Source: CAVZBW01 sp963778465 (GTDB taxonomy: Bacteria > Actinomycetota > Acidimicrobiia > Acidimicrobiales > RAAP-2). From it: a stretch of DNA of 64,000 nucleotides. Below are positions 18,619 through 28,098 of the stretch, one piece after another (the stretch's first letter is position 1; every line of letters begins with the position of its first letter). The DNA lies in contig CAVZUK010000003.1 of NCBI GenBank assembly GCA_963778465.1, positions 1,922,001 to 1,986,000 on the forward strand, in the 5' to 3' direction. A program made the position numbers and the translations under genes. Under the pieces are notes generated by a model. The model was not told the DNA's origin. It searched no databases and saw nothing but the letters and a program-made list of their open reading frames with translations.

Positions 18619-20118
18619 ATGGCTCCCGGGACCGGCAGCACCGCGGGCGACTCCGCGCTCGCGCATGCCGGCGCGCCGGGCGGTCACGAGCCGCGCCAGC
18701 ACTACCGGGTGACGTTCGCGGTCCTCGCGGTGGGCACGCTCGCCTACACGCTCATGCAGTCGATGGTGCTGCCGGCCCTCGACACGATCCAGCACGACCT
18801 GCACACCAGCCAGGCGGACGTGGCCTGGCTCCTGAGCGCCTTCCTGCTGAGCGCGTCCGTCGCCACGCCGGTGCTCGGGCGCATGGGCGACATGTTCGGC
18901 AAGGAGAAGATGCTCGTCGTCACCTTCTCCATCCTCGCCGTCGGCACCGTGCTGGGCGGGCTGGCCTCCACGTTGTGGCTGCTGATCCTCGCCCGGGTCA
19001 TCCAGGGCGTGGCCGGGGCGGTCTTCCCCCTCGCGTTCTCGATCATCCGGGACGAGTTCCCCGAGGAGAAGGTGGCGGGAGGGATCGGGCTCATCTCGAC
19101 CCTGCTCGGGATCGGGAGCGGCGTCGGCATCATCATCGGCGGCCCGGTCGTCCAGCACCTCTCCTACCACTGGCTGTTCTGGATCCCGCTGGTCCTCGTC
19201 CTGGCCGCGCTCTTCGCCACCATCTGGTTCGTCCCCGAGTCCCCGGTCAAGACGCCCGGACGAGTCGACGTCCCCGGGGGGCTGCTGCTCTCGGGTTGGC
19301 TGGTGGCTCTCTTGGTGGCCGTGACCGAGGGACCGAACTGGGGGTGGGGCTCGGCGCAGATCATCGGGCTGTTCGTCGGCTTCGCCGTCCTGCTCGTCGC
19401 GTGGGTCTGGTTCGAGAGCAGGGCGCGCCATCCGCTCGTCGACATGCGGCTGATGCGGCAGTCGACGATCTGGTGGACCAACATCGCCGGGTTCCTCTTC
19501 GGGTCCGGCATGTACTCGATCATCATCGTGCTCCCGCCGTTCGTGGAGACGCCGTCGCACCTCGGCTACGGCTTCTCGGCGTCGCCGAGCATCGCCGGCC
19601 TCTACGTCGCGCCGACCGCCGGGGCCATGTTCGTGGCCGGCCTCCTGAGCGGTCGCATCTCGGCCGCCATCGGGTCCAAGGCATCGCTCGTGATCGGCGC
19701 GGCGCTCGGGGCGGTGTCCTTCGGGTTGCTCGCCCTGTCCCACGGCCACCCCTGGGAGGTGCTCGTCGCCGGTGCCACCGCAGGCTTCGGTGTGGGCCTC
19801 GGCTTCTCGGCCATGACCAACCTCGTGGTCGACGCCGTGCCCCCCACGGTGACGGGCGTGGCCACGGGGATGAACGCCAACATCCGGACGATCGGGGGGG
19901 CGATCGGCAGCCAGTTGATCGCCAGCATCCTGACGGCCGGCGTGCTGGCGAGCGGCTACTCGTCGGAGGGGAGTTTCGTTGCGGCCATCACCGTCCTGTC
20001 CGGCTCCTTCCTCCTCGCCGCAGTGGCGGCGCTGGTCGTACCGGGCAGCCGTGCGGCACGATCCACCGGCAGCGGCCACGCCGACTCACCGGCGTTGATC
20101 CGGGCGCGGGTGGGATGA
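18619..20118 (+). CDS. MFS transporter, DHA2-type drug efflux family
   Basis: 499 aa with about 14 hydrophobic segments. Family motifs are visible: motif A-like GRMGDMFGKEKM after TM2, LARVIQGVAGAVFPL, and motif C-like GSGVGIIIGGPVV in TM5. Proton-driven export of a drug-like or metabolite substrate across the inner membrane is likely; the substrate is unknown. It overlaps the following tetR by 4 nt (ATGA), so the regulator is co-transcribed and probably controls this operon. Confidence 0.88.
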   Translation: MAPGTGSTAGDSALAHAGAPGGHEPRQHYRVTFAVLAVGTLAYTLMQSMVLPALDTIQHDLHTSQADVAWLLSAFLLSASVATPVLGRMGDMFGKEKMLVVTFSILAVGTVLGGLASTLWLLILARVIQGVAGAVFPLAFSIIRDEFPEEKVAGGIGLISTLLGIGSGVGIIIGGPVVQHLSYHWLFWIPLVLVLAALFATIWFVPESPVKTPGRVDVPGGLLLSGWLVALLVAVTEGPNWGWGSAQIIGLFVGFAVLLVAWVWFESRARHPLVDMRLMRQSTIWWTNIAGFLFGSGMYSIIIVLPPFVETPSHLGYGFSASPSIAGLYVAPTAGAMFVAGLLSGRISAAIGSKASLVIGAALGAVSFGLLALSHGHPWEVLVAGATAGFGVGLGFSAMTNLVVDAVPPTVTGVATGMNANIRTIGGAIGSQLIASILTAGVLASGYSSEGSFVAAITVLSGSFLLAAVAALVVPGSRAARSTGSGHADSPALIRARVG

Positions 20119-20777
20119 CGACGGCCCGGGAGGGAGCCGATCCGCCGGCCCGGTTGCGTCTCGACGCGGCCCGGAATCGGGAACGCGTGCTCGTGGCGGC
20201 GCGCCGGGTCTTCGAGGAGCGCGGCACGGCCTTCTCCGTCGAGGAGGTCGCCGCGGCCGCCGGGGTGGGTGTCGGCACCATCTACCGGCGCTTCCCGAGC
20301 AAGGAGGACTTGATCGACGCGGTCGCCCTCCCGCTGCACCGCCAGACGCTCGATCTCGCCCGCCGGGCCCTCGAGCTGCCACCCGAGGCCGGCCTCGAGT
20401 GGTTCATCCGCCGCAACCTCGCCTTCCACGCGGCGCGTGCCCTGCCGTCGCGCCGGCTCTGGGCGGCACCGGACGCCTCCGAGCTGCGCCGGGAGATCGC
20501 CTCCGTGCTCAAGCGCCTGGTGGAAAGGGCCAAGGAGGCCGGCTCCCTGCGCCCCGACGCGCGCTACCAGGACGTGGTCGTGCTGCTGTGGACGATCACC
20601 GACCTCGTGGACGCCACCCACCCGACGGCACCGCGGATCTGGGAGCGGCACCTCGATCTCGTGCTCGACGGCCTTCGCTCGACGCCCCAGTCGGACGCGC
20701 CCCGCGCGCTGCCCGCGCCGGTCTCGGAGGCCAAGTGGCAACGGGTGGTCGAGGCCTACCGGGACGCCGGCCGGTGA
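20115..20777 (+). CDS. TetR family transcriptional regulator
   Basis: 220 aa. The N-terminal HTH covers about residues 20-70: ERVLVAARRVFEERG then VEEVAAAAGVGVGTIYRRFPSKEDL. The C-terminal helical ligand domain includes LLWTITDLVDAT. It starts within the MFS stop codon (ATGA), so it likely represses the operon it belongs to and responds to the exported compound (inference). Confidence 0.9.
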   Translation: MTTAREGADPPARLRLDAARNRERVLVAARRVFEERGTAFSVEEVAAAAGVGVGTIYRRFPSKEDLIDAVALPLHRQTLDLARRALELPPEAGLEWFIRRNLAFHAARALPSRRLWAAPDASELRREIASVLKRLVERAKEAGSLRPDARYQDVVVLLWTITDLVDATHPTAPRIWERHLDLVLDGLRSTPQSDAPRALPAPVSEAKWQRVVEAYRDAGR

Positions 20778-20821
20778 GCCACGGGTCGGACTGATCGACG
20801 CCGCGTGCCGGGTGCCACGCC

Positions 20822-20827
20822 TACCAT
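20822..20827 (+). promoter_or_regulatory. candidate -10 element of the LysR gene
   Basis: TACCAT, with 6 nt to the ATC-CTG where the LysR coding frame begins. The spacing matches the other leaderless genes in the window. Confidence 0.3.
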
Positions 20828-20833
20828 CGCGTC

Positions 20834-21770
20834 ATCCTGCCGCCGGTCCACCAGCTCGAGTACTTCGTCGCCGTCGCCGAGGAGGGCCAGTTCACCCGCG
20901 CCGCCGACCGCCTCCACGTGGCACAGCCCTCGGTCAGCGCGCAGGTCCGTCAACTGGAGCGCAGCCTCGGCGCGCCGCTGTTCCACCGCGGTCCCGGCGC
21001 GGTGACCATGACCGACGCCGGGGAGGCGCTGCTCCCGATGGCCCGCAGGGTGCTGGCCGACCTCGCCGAGGTCGTCGACCGGGTGACGGAGCTCGACGGC
21101 CTGCGGCGCGGTCACGTCGGCATCGGCGCCACCCCGAGCCTCGGCGCGACGCTCCTACCGAGCGTCCTCGGTCGGTTTCACAACCGCCACCCCGGCGTCT
21201 CCCTCACGGTCTTCGAGCAGGGTTCGCGTCACCTGGTGCACGAGCTCGAGACGGGCGGCATCGACCTCGCGCTCGGCGATCCTTCCCCTGCACCAGCCGA
21301 CCCTCGTGCGAGAGGTGCTGGCCGTCGAGGAGCTCGTCGTCGTCACTGGCCCCGACCACCCGTTGGCCAGTCGGCGCCGGATCGGGCTCGGCGAGCTGCG
21401 CGACGTTTCGATGGTGATGTTCCGCGACGGCTACGACCTTCGCTCCGCGACGCTCGCCGCCTTTGGCGCGGCGGGGTTCGAGCCCCAGATCGCGGTGGAG
21501 GGAGGCGAGATGGGGAGCGTTCTGTCGCTGGTCGCCGAGGGCCTCGGGGCAGCCATCGTGCCGAGCATCGTGGCAAGTGGCGACGCCCGCCTTCGGGTGA
21601 TCCGCCTCCGGGAGCCGGGCCTGCACCGCGACATCGCCCTCGTGCGACGGGCCGACCGCGCCCCCTCGAGGGCGGCCAACGCGCTGGCGACCGAGATCAT
21701 CGACCTCCTCGGCAAGGAGGGGTGGCCCGGTCGGATGCCCCCCGGTCTCCGGCTCTGCCTCGGCGATTGA
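20834..21770 (+). pseudogene. LysR family regulator, frameshifted, no usual start codon
   Basis: The N-terminal winged HTH is intact: HQLEYFVAVAEEGQF, TRAADRLHVAQPSVSAQ, RQLERSLGAPLFHR. The effector domain continues to GIDLALGD, then an extra base near 21280-21285 shifts the frame. Coding resumes as PLHQPTLVREVLAVEELVVV and runs to the stop at 21770. No ATG, GTG or TTG exists in frame between the upstream stop (20792) and the HTH; the candidates are ATC 20834 or CTG 20837. It is either a decayed gene or a real gene hit by sequence errors. Removing one base restores ~311 codons. Confidence 0.8.
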
Positions 21771-21783
21771 CCGAGCCCCGACG

Positions 21784-23004
21784 ATGAACGAGGGGGCGCA
21801 GCGTCCGCGCCCGGTGCTCATCGTCGAGGACCGGGCCGACGACCCTTGCGGGCACTATCCCCGTCGATTTGCCGAGCTCGCCGAGGCCTACTCGAACCTG
21901 GGCCACCATGTCGAGGTGTCGACCGCGAGGGGCTGGCTGCACGAGAGCGAACACAGGAAGGACGCGGGCACGGGATTCGTCGTGCACCGCTACGGTCCTC
22001 TGGCCCTGTCGCTCCACGAGCTCGCCGACCGGATGCGTGGCCTGCGCCGGTTCGGCATCGCGGGATCCGCCGTCCGGGGAAGCGGTCAGCTGCTCTGGCT
22101 CGCCGTGATGATCGGGCGTGCGCGGGGGCTCCGCGACCGCGTCGTCGATCCACCGGCCGACATGATCGTGCTGAGCGCGGGCGTCCATCCGGTTCTCGCC
22201 GCCGGCTTGGCCGGTCGTGGCCGTTGGCTGCTCTATGTCTTCGGGTCGACCGACCGGTGGCGCCCGGCGATGGGCGCGGTTGCACGCGTCGTCCGCGTGA
22301 TCGAGCGGCGACGGCGCGCCCGTGGGGGATTCGTTCGCGTGGCCACGCCGGACGACGCCTCGCGCCGGGACCTGGCGACGCTGGTCCCGTTCCTCGATCC
22401 TGTCGTTCTTCCCATTGCGGGTTGCCGCGACCTCTGCATCGGCGCCCGTGGCGGTGCACAGCCCGCCCAGGGTGCTCAGGTCCCGGCCGGGGGCGAACGA
22501 ACGGCGCTCCTCTTCGGGAGCGGTCTCACCCAGGATGCCGAGGTGGTCTGGCAGGCCTTCTCCGAGCTCGAGGGGTGGCGCCTGGTCCTCGGCGGCCAGG
22601 TCGCCGACCGTTGTGCCGGCCTCGGATGGCCAGGACCGGCGCTTCCACCCGTCTGCAGGGGCGGTTTCGTGAGCGATGCCGATCGCGACCGGCTGTACGC
22701 TGCAGCGGATCTCGTGGTGCTCAGCTTCGGAGCCGGGTACTGGCGCAACTCGGGGACGCTCATGGACGCCATCGCCTTCGGGGTACCCGTCGCCTGCTCG
22801 GACCGATCCCAGGCGGCGGAGGTCGTGCGCGAGCACGGACTCGGCGTCGTCTTCGCCGCCGGCGACGTGCGGTCGCTGATCACCGCGGTCCGAGCCGCGC
22901 CCCAGCGGATCCGAGAAGAGGATCTCGAGGGGGCCCGGGCGCAGTGGTCGAATCGCAGTGTGGCGAGCCGCCACCTCCGGCTCCTGGACGGCACCGCGCC
23001 GTGA
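21784..23004 (+). CDS. GT-B type glycosyltransferase, GT4-like
   Basis: 406 aa. The N-terminal Rossmann-like half begins VLIVEDRADDPCGHYPRRF; the C-terminal half has LLFGSGLTQDAE and the donor-binding pattern LMDAIAFGVPVACSD followed by VVREHGLGVVF. No membrane segment is obvious. It probably transfers a sugar from a nucleotide donor in the cytosol; donor and acceptor are unknown. It overlaps the next gene (GTGA), a nucleotide-sugar dehydrogenase that may supply a uronic-acid donor. Confidence 0.78.
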   Translation: MNEGAQRPRPVLIVEDRADDPCGHYPRRFAELAEAYSNLGHHVEVSTARGWLHESEHRKDAGTGFVVHRYGPLALSLHELADRMRGLRRFGIAGSAVRGSGQLLWLAVMIGRARGLRDRVVDPPADMIVLSAGVHPVLAAGLAGRGRWLLYVFGSTDRWRPAMGAVARVVRVIERRRRARGGFVRVATPDDASRRDLATLVPFLDPVVLPIAGCRDLCIGARGGAQPAQGAQVPAGGERTALLFGSGLTQDAEVVWQAFSELEGWRLVLGGQVADRCAGLGWPGPALPPVCRGGFVSDADRDRLYAAADLVVLSFGAGYWRNSGTLMDAIAFGVPVACSDRSQAAEVVREHGLGVVFAAGDVRSLITAVRAAPQRIREEDLEGARAQWSNRSVASRHLRLLDGTAP

Positions 23005-24239
23005 CGGCCCGCTCGGACATCTGCGTCGTCGGGGGCGCCGGGCATGTCGGACTCCCCTTGGCCATGCTCTTCGCGCAGGCGGGACGGCGGGTGACGGTGG
23101 TCGACACCGACCGAGAGCGACTGCGCCAGGTGCGGTCCGGCCTGCTGCCATTTCGCGAAGAGGGCGGCGAGCAGCTGCTCGAAGAGGTCCTCGCGACGGG
23201 CCGGCTCCGGTGCACCACCGACCCGGCGGCGGTGGCGGGCTCAGAGGTCGTCCTGGTGGCCATCGGCGCACCGGCGGGGAAGACCGCCGACGGTCTCCGC
23301 GACGTGCTGGAGTCGTGGCTCGTCGAGACCGAACCTCACATCCAGGAGGGGGCGCTCCTCGTCCTGCGCTCCACCCTCCCCCCGGGGACCGCCAGCGAGG
23401 TGGCGGGTCTCCTGCGAGAGAGGGGCCGGCTCATCGACGTGGGGGTCTGCCCCGAACGGGTGGTCGAGGGTCGTTCGCTCGTCGAGATCAAGACGCTGAC
23501 CCAGATCGTGGGCGCCGAAACCCCCGAGGCAGCCGAGCGGTGCGTCGAGCTCTTCGCGACGCTCGGCATTCGTTGCGTGCGGGCGACGCCGATGGAGGCC
23601 GAGCTCGCGAAGATCTTGGCCAACACCTGGCGGTATGTCACCTTCGCCGTGGCCAACGAATTCGGCCTGATCGCCGCGGCGGCCGGAGTGGACCATTCGA
23701 ACGTCCTCGAGCTCGTCCGTGATGGCTACCCGAGAGCGAGCGGTCTTCCGGGTCCCGGGTTCGCCGGTGGACCCTGCCTATGGAAGGACGCCAGCCAGTT
23801 GGTCGCCGTCGGCCAGGGCGCAGCCAGCCTGACGGAGGCCGCCATCGCCGTGAACGAGGGCATGCCCGAGCGCATCGTGGAGATGGCGCAGGGTTGTGTG
23901 CTCCTCGACCGGGGCGGGGTGGCGCTCCTCGGGATGGCCTACAAGGCGGAATCGGACGACACGCGTGGCGCGATGAGCTACCGGCTCCGGCGGCTCCTCG
24001 AGGAGGCCGGCGCCCGAGTGGCCTGCCACGACCCTTTCGTCACCGATCCCGATCTGGTCGACCTCGACACCGCTCTCGAGGGTGCCGATCTGGTGATCGT
24101 CGGCGCGGCGCATGCCGCCTTTCGTGGGCTCGAGATCGGAGACCGCGCCCTGATCGATCCTTGGGGCGTGGTCGACGGGAGGGTGACCCTCGGCCGGGCG
24201 CGAGGGAGAGAGGGCCTCGGGGCCTCCGAAGGCCGTTGA
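23001..24239 (+). CDS. UDP-glucose/GDP-mannose (ManNAc-type) dehydrogenase family protein
   Basis: 412 aa. N-terminal NAD-binding fold VVGGAGHVGLPLAMLFAQAG; central domain with the catalytic Cys (about residue 259) in FAGGPCLWKDASQL; C-terminal UDP-binding domain with LLGMAYKAESDDTRGA. The family oxidises the C6 of a nucleotide sugar twice to a uronate. The pattern resembles WecC-type enzymes, but the exact substrate is uncertain. The GTG start overlaps the glycosyltransferase stop. Confidence 0.88.
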   Translation: MTARSDICVVGGAGHVGLPLAMLFAQAGRRVTVVDTDRERLRQVRSGLLPFREEGGEQLLEEVLATGRLRCTTDPAAVAGSEVVLVAIGAPAGKTADGLRDVLESWLVETEPHIQEGALLVLRSTLPPGTASEVAGLLRERGRLIDVGVCPERVVEGRSLVEIKTLTQIVGAETPEAAERCVELFATLGIRCVRATPMEAELAKILANTWRYVTFAVANEFGLIAAAAGVDHSNVLELVRDGYPRASGLPGPGFAGGPCLWKDASQLVAVGQGAASLTEAAIAVNEGMPERIVEMAQGCVLLDRGGVALLGMAYKAESDDTRGAMSYRLRRLLEEAGARVACHDPFVTDPDLVDLDTALEGADLVIVGAAHAAFRGLEIGDRALIDPWGVVDGRVTLGRARGREGLGASEGR

Positions 24240-24260
24240 GGACGGGGACGGACCGAGCGG

Positions 24261-25556
24261 CTACGCGGTGGCCGCGGGGCGAGCCCTGGGCTGGGCGAGG
24301 CGCTGAAAGTAGGTGACGTCGCTCGCGTCGGGTGGGCGCCCGACGCGGGTGGTCGTGTCGACGTCCGTCGCGTCGGCGCGCAACGCGGCGGCCGTGCACG
24401 ACTCCCTCGGCCGACGTGCGAAGGGGTCGAAGTGGAAGTGCCGCATGGCGTTGAGGTGGGTGATCTTGTCGACGACCTCGGGGTCCACCGAGGCGAAGAG
24501 GCGCTCGTTGACCTCGGGGCTGCGGGGCCACGTCGAATCGGAGTGGGGAAAGTCCGACTCCCAGCAGACGTTGTCGAGGTTGAAGTGGGGGAGGAGGCTC
24601 ACACCGACCGCGTCGTTGATGAAGCAGCACAGCATCCGCTCGAGGAACACGTCGGCCGGGCCCATGCCGTCGGGGAAGCGGTGTCCCGTCCATCCCGAGT
24701 GGCGGTCCTGGACGTGCTCGGCGCGCTGCAGGAAGTAGGGGATCCACCCGATGTCCCCCTCGGTGAGCGCGAACCTGAGGTTGGGGAACCGCCACCAGAA
24801 ATCCGCCCAGAGCAGGTCACCGAGCGAGTAGACGGACATGACCGACGACAGGCTCATGCCAACGCTCGGCGGCGCGTCCGGCGTCGTGCTCGCCGTCTTG
24901 GACGACGACCCGACGTGTAGGCACAGCACGGTGCCCTCCTCCGAGCACGCCGCAAAGAGGGGGTCCCAGGAGCCGCTGTGGATCGACGGCATCTTGAGGG
25001 CGGCGGGGTTCTCCGAGAAGGTGACGGCGTGGCAGCCCTTGCCCGCAAGGCGTCGCACCTCGGCGGCGGCCTTGTCGACGTCGAAGAGCGGCAGGATCCC
25101 GCAGGGGATGAACCGGTCGGGGTAGGCGCCGCACCACCCGTCGATGTGCCAGTCGTTGTACGCCTTGATCATGATCTCGTTGAGGGCGCGATCCGGACCC
25201 TCGTTCAGGACCTGGCCCGAGAAGCCGGTCCAGTTGGGGAAGTTGAGTCCGGCAAGGATGCCGCCCGCCGACATGTCCCGCACTCGCTCGTGGACGTCGA
25301 AGCAGCCCGGTCGCATCTCGTCGTAGCTGAGGGGGTTGACGTTGAACATCTCCCGCGGCTTGCCGGCCACCGCGTTGAGCCCGAGGTTGCGCCCCATCTG
25401 GTCCCCGTACCACCACTGCTGGTAGCCGTGCTCATCGGTCACCACCCGTGGCGCGCGGTCCCGGTAGCGGTCGGGGACGTGCCCGTCGAACATGTCCGCG
25501 GGCTCGGCGATGTGGTCGTCCACGCTGACGAGGATCATGTCGGCCGCGGTGCGCAT
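24261..25556 (-). CDS. amidohydrolase family 2 (TIM-barrel) protein
   Basis: 431 aa from ATG 25556, preceded by GGGGGAGG. It begins with the metal-site motif LVSVDDHIAEP. Further conserved points are EMRPGCFDV, RVRDM, LHVGSSS and the late Asp motif ESDFPHSDSTWP. Relatives include ACMSD-like decarboxylases and hydrolases acting on cyclic carboxylates or their CoA esters; the reaction here is unknown. It is a clear paralogue of the protein at 29031-30248. Divergent from an acyl-CoA ligase and sharing its promoter region. Confidence 0.85.
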   Translation of the reverse strand: MRTAADMILVSVDDHIAEPADMFDGHVPDRYRDRAPRVVTDEHGYQQWWYGDQMGRNLGLNAVAGKPREMFNVNPLSYDEMRPGCFDVHERVRDMSAGGILAGLNFPNWTGFSGQVLNEGPDRALNEIMIKAYNDWHIDGWCGAYPDRFIPCGILPLFDVDKAAAEVRRLAGKGCHAVTFSENPAALKMPSIHSGSWDPLFAACSEEGTVLCLHVGSSSKTASTTPDAPPSVGMSLSSVMSVYSLGDLLWADFWWRFPNLRFALTEGDIGWIPYFLQRAEHVQDRHSGWTGHRFPDGMGPADVFLERMLCCFINDAVGVSLLPHFNLDNVCWESDFPHSDSTWPRSPEVNERLFASVDPEVVDKITHLNAMRHFHFDPFARRPRESCTAAALRADATDVDTTTRVGRPPDASDVTYFQRLAQPRARPAATA

Positions 25557-25630
25557 CGGACGGTCCTCCCCCTGCCCGCCAAGTCCTCGGAGAGCCCGTG
25601 ACCCCGTGACCGGGCGATCGTTTTGTCTAC

Positions 25631-25638
25631 TGTATACA
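25631..25638. promoter_or_regulatory. palindrome TGTATACA over the ligase -10 element
   Basis: A perfect 8-bp palindrome lies in the gap between the divergent amidohydrolase and acyl-CoA ligase genes. TATACA within it (25633-25638) ends 10 nt before ATG 25649 and fits a -10 of the leaderless type. A protein bound here would block the ligase promoter, so it may be a GntR-type operator (inference). Confidence 0.4.
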
Positions 25639-25648
25639 CGAGCACCTG

Positions 25649-27217
25649 ATGGAGACCCCCGAGACGATCCCGGCCGTATTGCACCGCGCCGCCGCCCGCC
25701 ACGCAGCGCTCGAGGCGGTCGTGGATCCCGTCGGGCGGCCGAGCTTCGCCGAGATCGAAGCCCAGGTGGACCTGCGGGCACGGGCGCTCCTCGCCGGCGG
25801 CGTCGAGCCGGGCGATCGGGTGGCGCTGTGGGCACCCAACGGCCTCGAGTGGGTCGTGCAGTCCTTCGCCGTCTACGCCGTGGGCGCGGTGCTCGTGCCG
25901 ATCAACACTCGCTTCAAGGGTGCGGAGGCGGCACAGATCCTGCGGACCGCCGGCGCGCGAACGCTGCTCACCGTGACGGACTTCCTCGACACGGACTACG
26001 TCGACCTGCTCCGGGGCCAGGGCCGGCTCGAAGCGCTGGCCGAGACGGTCGTGGTGAGTGGGCCCCTCCACCCCGGCACGGTCGGCCGAGACGAGTGGCT
26101 CGGGCGGGGCGCGGGCGTCGACCCGGGCGAGGTGCGGCGACGCGAGGCGCAGCTCGGAGGAGGGTCCACCTCGGACATCGTGTTCACGTCGGGGACGACG
26201 GGAAGACCGAAGGGGGTCGTGCTCCGCCACGGTGCGAGCGTCGAGACCTACCTCCAGTGGTCGAGCCGGGTCGGCCTCCGAGCCGGCGACCGCATGCTCG
26301 TCGTCTACCCCTTCTTCCACACCGCCGGGCTCAAGTCGGGCATCCTGGCGGCGTTCCTCCGTGGCGTGACGCTCGTGCCCCATGCGGTCTTCGAGGTCGA
26401 GTCGGTGATGGCACGGGTCGCGTCCGAGCGCATCTCGGTCCTCCCCGGCCCCCCTTCGGTGTTCCAGGCCATCCTCGGGCATCCGGGCCTCTCGGGGTGG
26501 GACCTGTCGAGCCTCCGCCTCTCGGTGACCGGAGCGGCGACGGTCCCCGTCGAGCTCATCGAGCGGATGCGCCGAGACCTGGGATTCGAGTCGGTCGTCA
26601 CCGCCTACGGGCTGACCGAGACCCACGGCACGGCCACCGCTTGCGTCGGATCGGACCCGGCCGAGACCATCGCCACCACGGTCGGGCGCCCGCTCGAGGG
26701 CCTGGAGCTGCGCGTCGTCGACGACGAGGGTGACACGCTCGAGGTCGGTCAGAGCGGGGAGGTGGCGATCCGGGGCTTCAACGTGACCGCCGGCTACTAC
26801 GCCGACCTCGATGCCACGGCCGAAGCCATCCCGGACGGCTGGCTGCGCACCGGCGACGTCGGCTTCCTCGGCCCCGACGGCTACCTCCGGCTGATCGACC
26901 GCAAGAAGGACCTGGTGATCGTCGGCGGCTTCAACGTGTCGCCCGCCGAGGTGGAGGCGACCATCCTGGCCCGGGACGACGTGGTGCAGGCGGCGGTGGT
27001 CGCCGCCCCCGACGAGCGGCTCGGCGAGGTCCCGGCGGCCTTCGTGGTGGTCCGACCCGGTCGCGAGGTGGACCCCGACGAGGTGATCGCCTGGTGCCGT
27101 GAGCGGATCGCCAATTACAAGGTGCCGCGGTTCGTCCGGGTGGTCGACGAGCTACCCCTCAACGCGAGCGGCAAGGTCCAGAAGGTGCTGCTCCGCGAGG
27201 AGGCCGCCAGGGCCTGA
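25649..27217 (+). CDS. AMP-forming acyl-CoA synthetase (FadD-like)
   Basis: 522 aa adenylate-forming enzyme: P-loop DIVFTSGTTGRPKGVV, AMP-binding YGLTETHGTAT, hinge region GWLRTGDVGFL and LIDRKKDLVIVGGFNV, and the catalytic Lys near the C-terminus in NASGKVQK. It activates a carboxylic acid to its CoA thioester with ATP. No Shine-Dalgarno sequence is visible, so it is probably leaderless. The adjacent amidohydrolases and SDR suggest activation of a ring-derived or branched acid (inference). Confidence 0.9.
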   Translation: METPETIPAVLHRAAARHAALEAVVDPVGRPSFAEIEAQVDLRARALLAGGVEPGDRVALWAPNGLEWVVQSFAVYAVGAVLVPINTRFKGAEAAQILRTAGARTLLTVTDFLDTDYVDLLRGQGRLEALAETVVVSGPLHPGTVGRDEWLGRGAGVDPGEVRRREAQLGGGSTSDIVFTSGTTGRPKGVVLRHGASVETYLQWSSRVGLRAGDRMLVVYPFFHTAGLKSGILAAFLRGVTLVPHAVFEVESVMARVASERISVLPGPPSVFQAILGHPGLSGWDLSSLRLSVTGAATVPVELIERMRRDLGFESVVTAYGLTETHGTATACVGSDPAETIATTVGRPLEGLELRVVDDEGDTLEVGQSGEVAIRGFNVTAGYYADLDATAEAIPDGWLRTGDVGFLGPDGYLRLIDRKKDLVIVGGFNVSPAEVEATILARDDVVQAAVVAAPDERLGEVPAAFVVVRPGREVDPDEVIAWCRERIANYKVPRFVRVVDELPLNASGKVQKVLLREEAARA

Positions 27218-27289
27218 GGCGTCCCGTCCGGCCCGGCCCGGCCCGGTCCGGTCGGGCTTCTTCGGTCTCTCGGACGAGCGCACTCCTCC

Positions 27290-28024
27290 TCAGTCCTTCC
27301 AGCCGGTCTGATCGCTGAAGGCCGGCTGGCGATGGGTGCGGAAGGGGCAGAGGGGCGAGTCCACGAGGAGGATGCGCCGGAAGGAGGTGGTGCGCCGCAG
27401 GCTCGCGGCCCACCACTCCGACAGGCGCGGCCGGCTGTGCAACGACCGCTCCAGCTCCGCCCACTGCTCCCAGGTCGGGATGGCCCAGAGCACGAAGCAC
27501 TCCGACTCGTCGGTCATGATCGCCTCCCACGCCCCGGCGAGCTCCCAGCCGAGCTCCTCGTAGGCGGGGACGGCCTCGGTGCGGACGGCCTCGAGGTACT
27601 GGGACGAGCACCCGGGCGCCACGGTGATCGCCTCGTGGGCGTAGACCTCGCCGCCGACCTCGTCGCGGCACAGCTCCTCGATGGTCCGGGTCCAGGGGGC
27701 GGGGCGGAGGAGCCGGTCCGTGCCGCCGGAGCGGAACTCCGCCGCCTTGGCCCACCACTTGGCGAGGGTCGGGTTTTGCAGGCTGGGGTGGCTCAGCTCG
27801 TGGCGGAAGGACCGGGCGATGCCTTCGAGCCCGTCCTCCTCCCAGATGTTGACCACCTGCGGCCACCGCCCGGTGGAGCCGACGACGCCCCACACGCCGA
27901 AGCAGAGCTGGTTGCGCTCCTCTTGTCCGATCGGGCTGAAGTTCGCGGTCATGTGGTGCATGTAGTTGGCCCGCTGGTGGCCGATGATGTCGATGTACTC
28001 GTGGATGTAGATCTTCTCGTTCAC
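27290..28024 (-). CDS. NIPSNAP-like protein of the catabolic cluster
   Basis: 244 aa from GTG 28024. It starts NEKIYIHEYIDIIGHQRANY and has two dimeric alpha/beta-barrel-like halves, each with an aromatic-rich GxWxxV or WAIPTWEQWAEL pattern. That suits NIPSNAP/EthD-type folds, which act as auxiliary or heme-degrading-like proteins; no catalytic residues can be named. Cytosolic, no signal. The frame extends to an ATG 72 nt upstream but lacks conservation there. Confidence 0.6.
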   Translation of the reverse strand: MNEKIYIHEYIDIIGHQRANYMHHMTANFSPIGQEERNQLCFGVWGVVGSTGRWPQVVNIWEEDGLEGIARSFRHELSHPSLQNPTLAKWWAKAAEFRSGGTDRLLRPAPWTRTIEELCRDEVGGEVYAHEAITVAPGCSSQYLEAVRTEAVPAYEELGWELAGAWEAIMTDESECFVLWAIPTWEQWAELERSLHSRPRLSEWWAASLRRTTSFRRILLVDSPLCPFRTHRQPAFSDQTGWKD

Positions 28025-28098
28025 GTTGTTCCCGTGATCGCGCCCAGGTGCAGGCGGTAGCTTCGGGCTCACGCTACAGGCCGGGGGGTCAGGCACGG

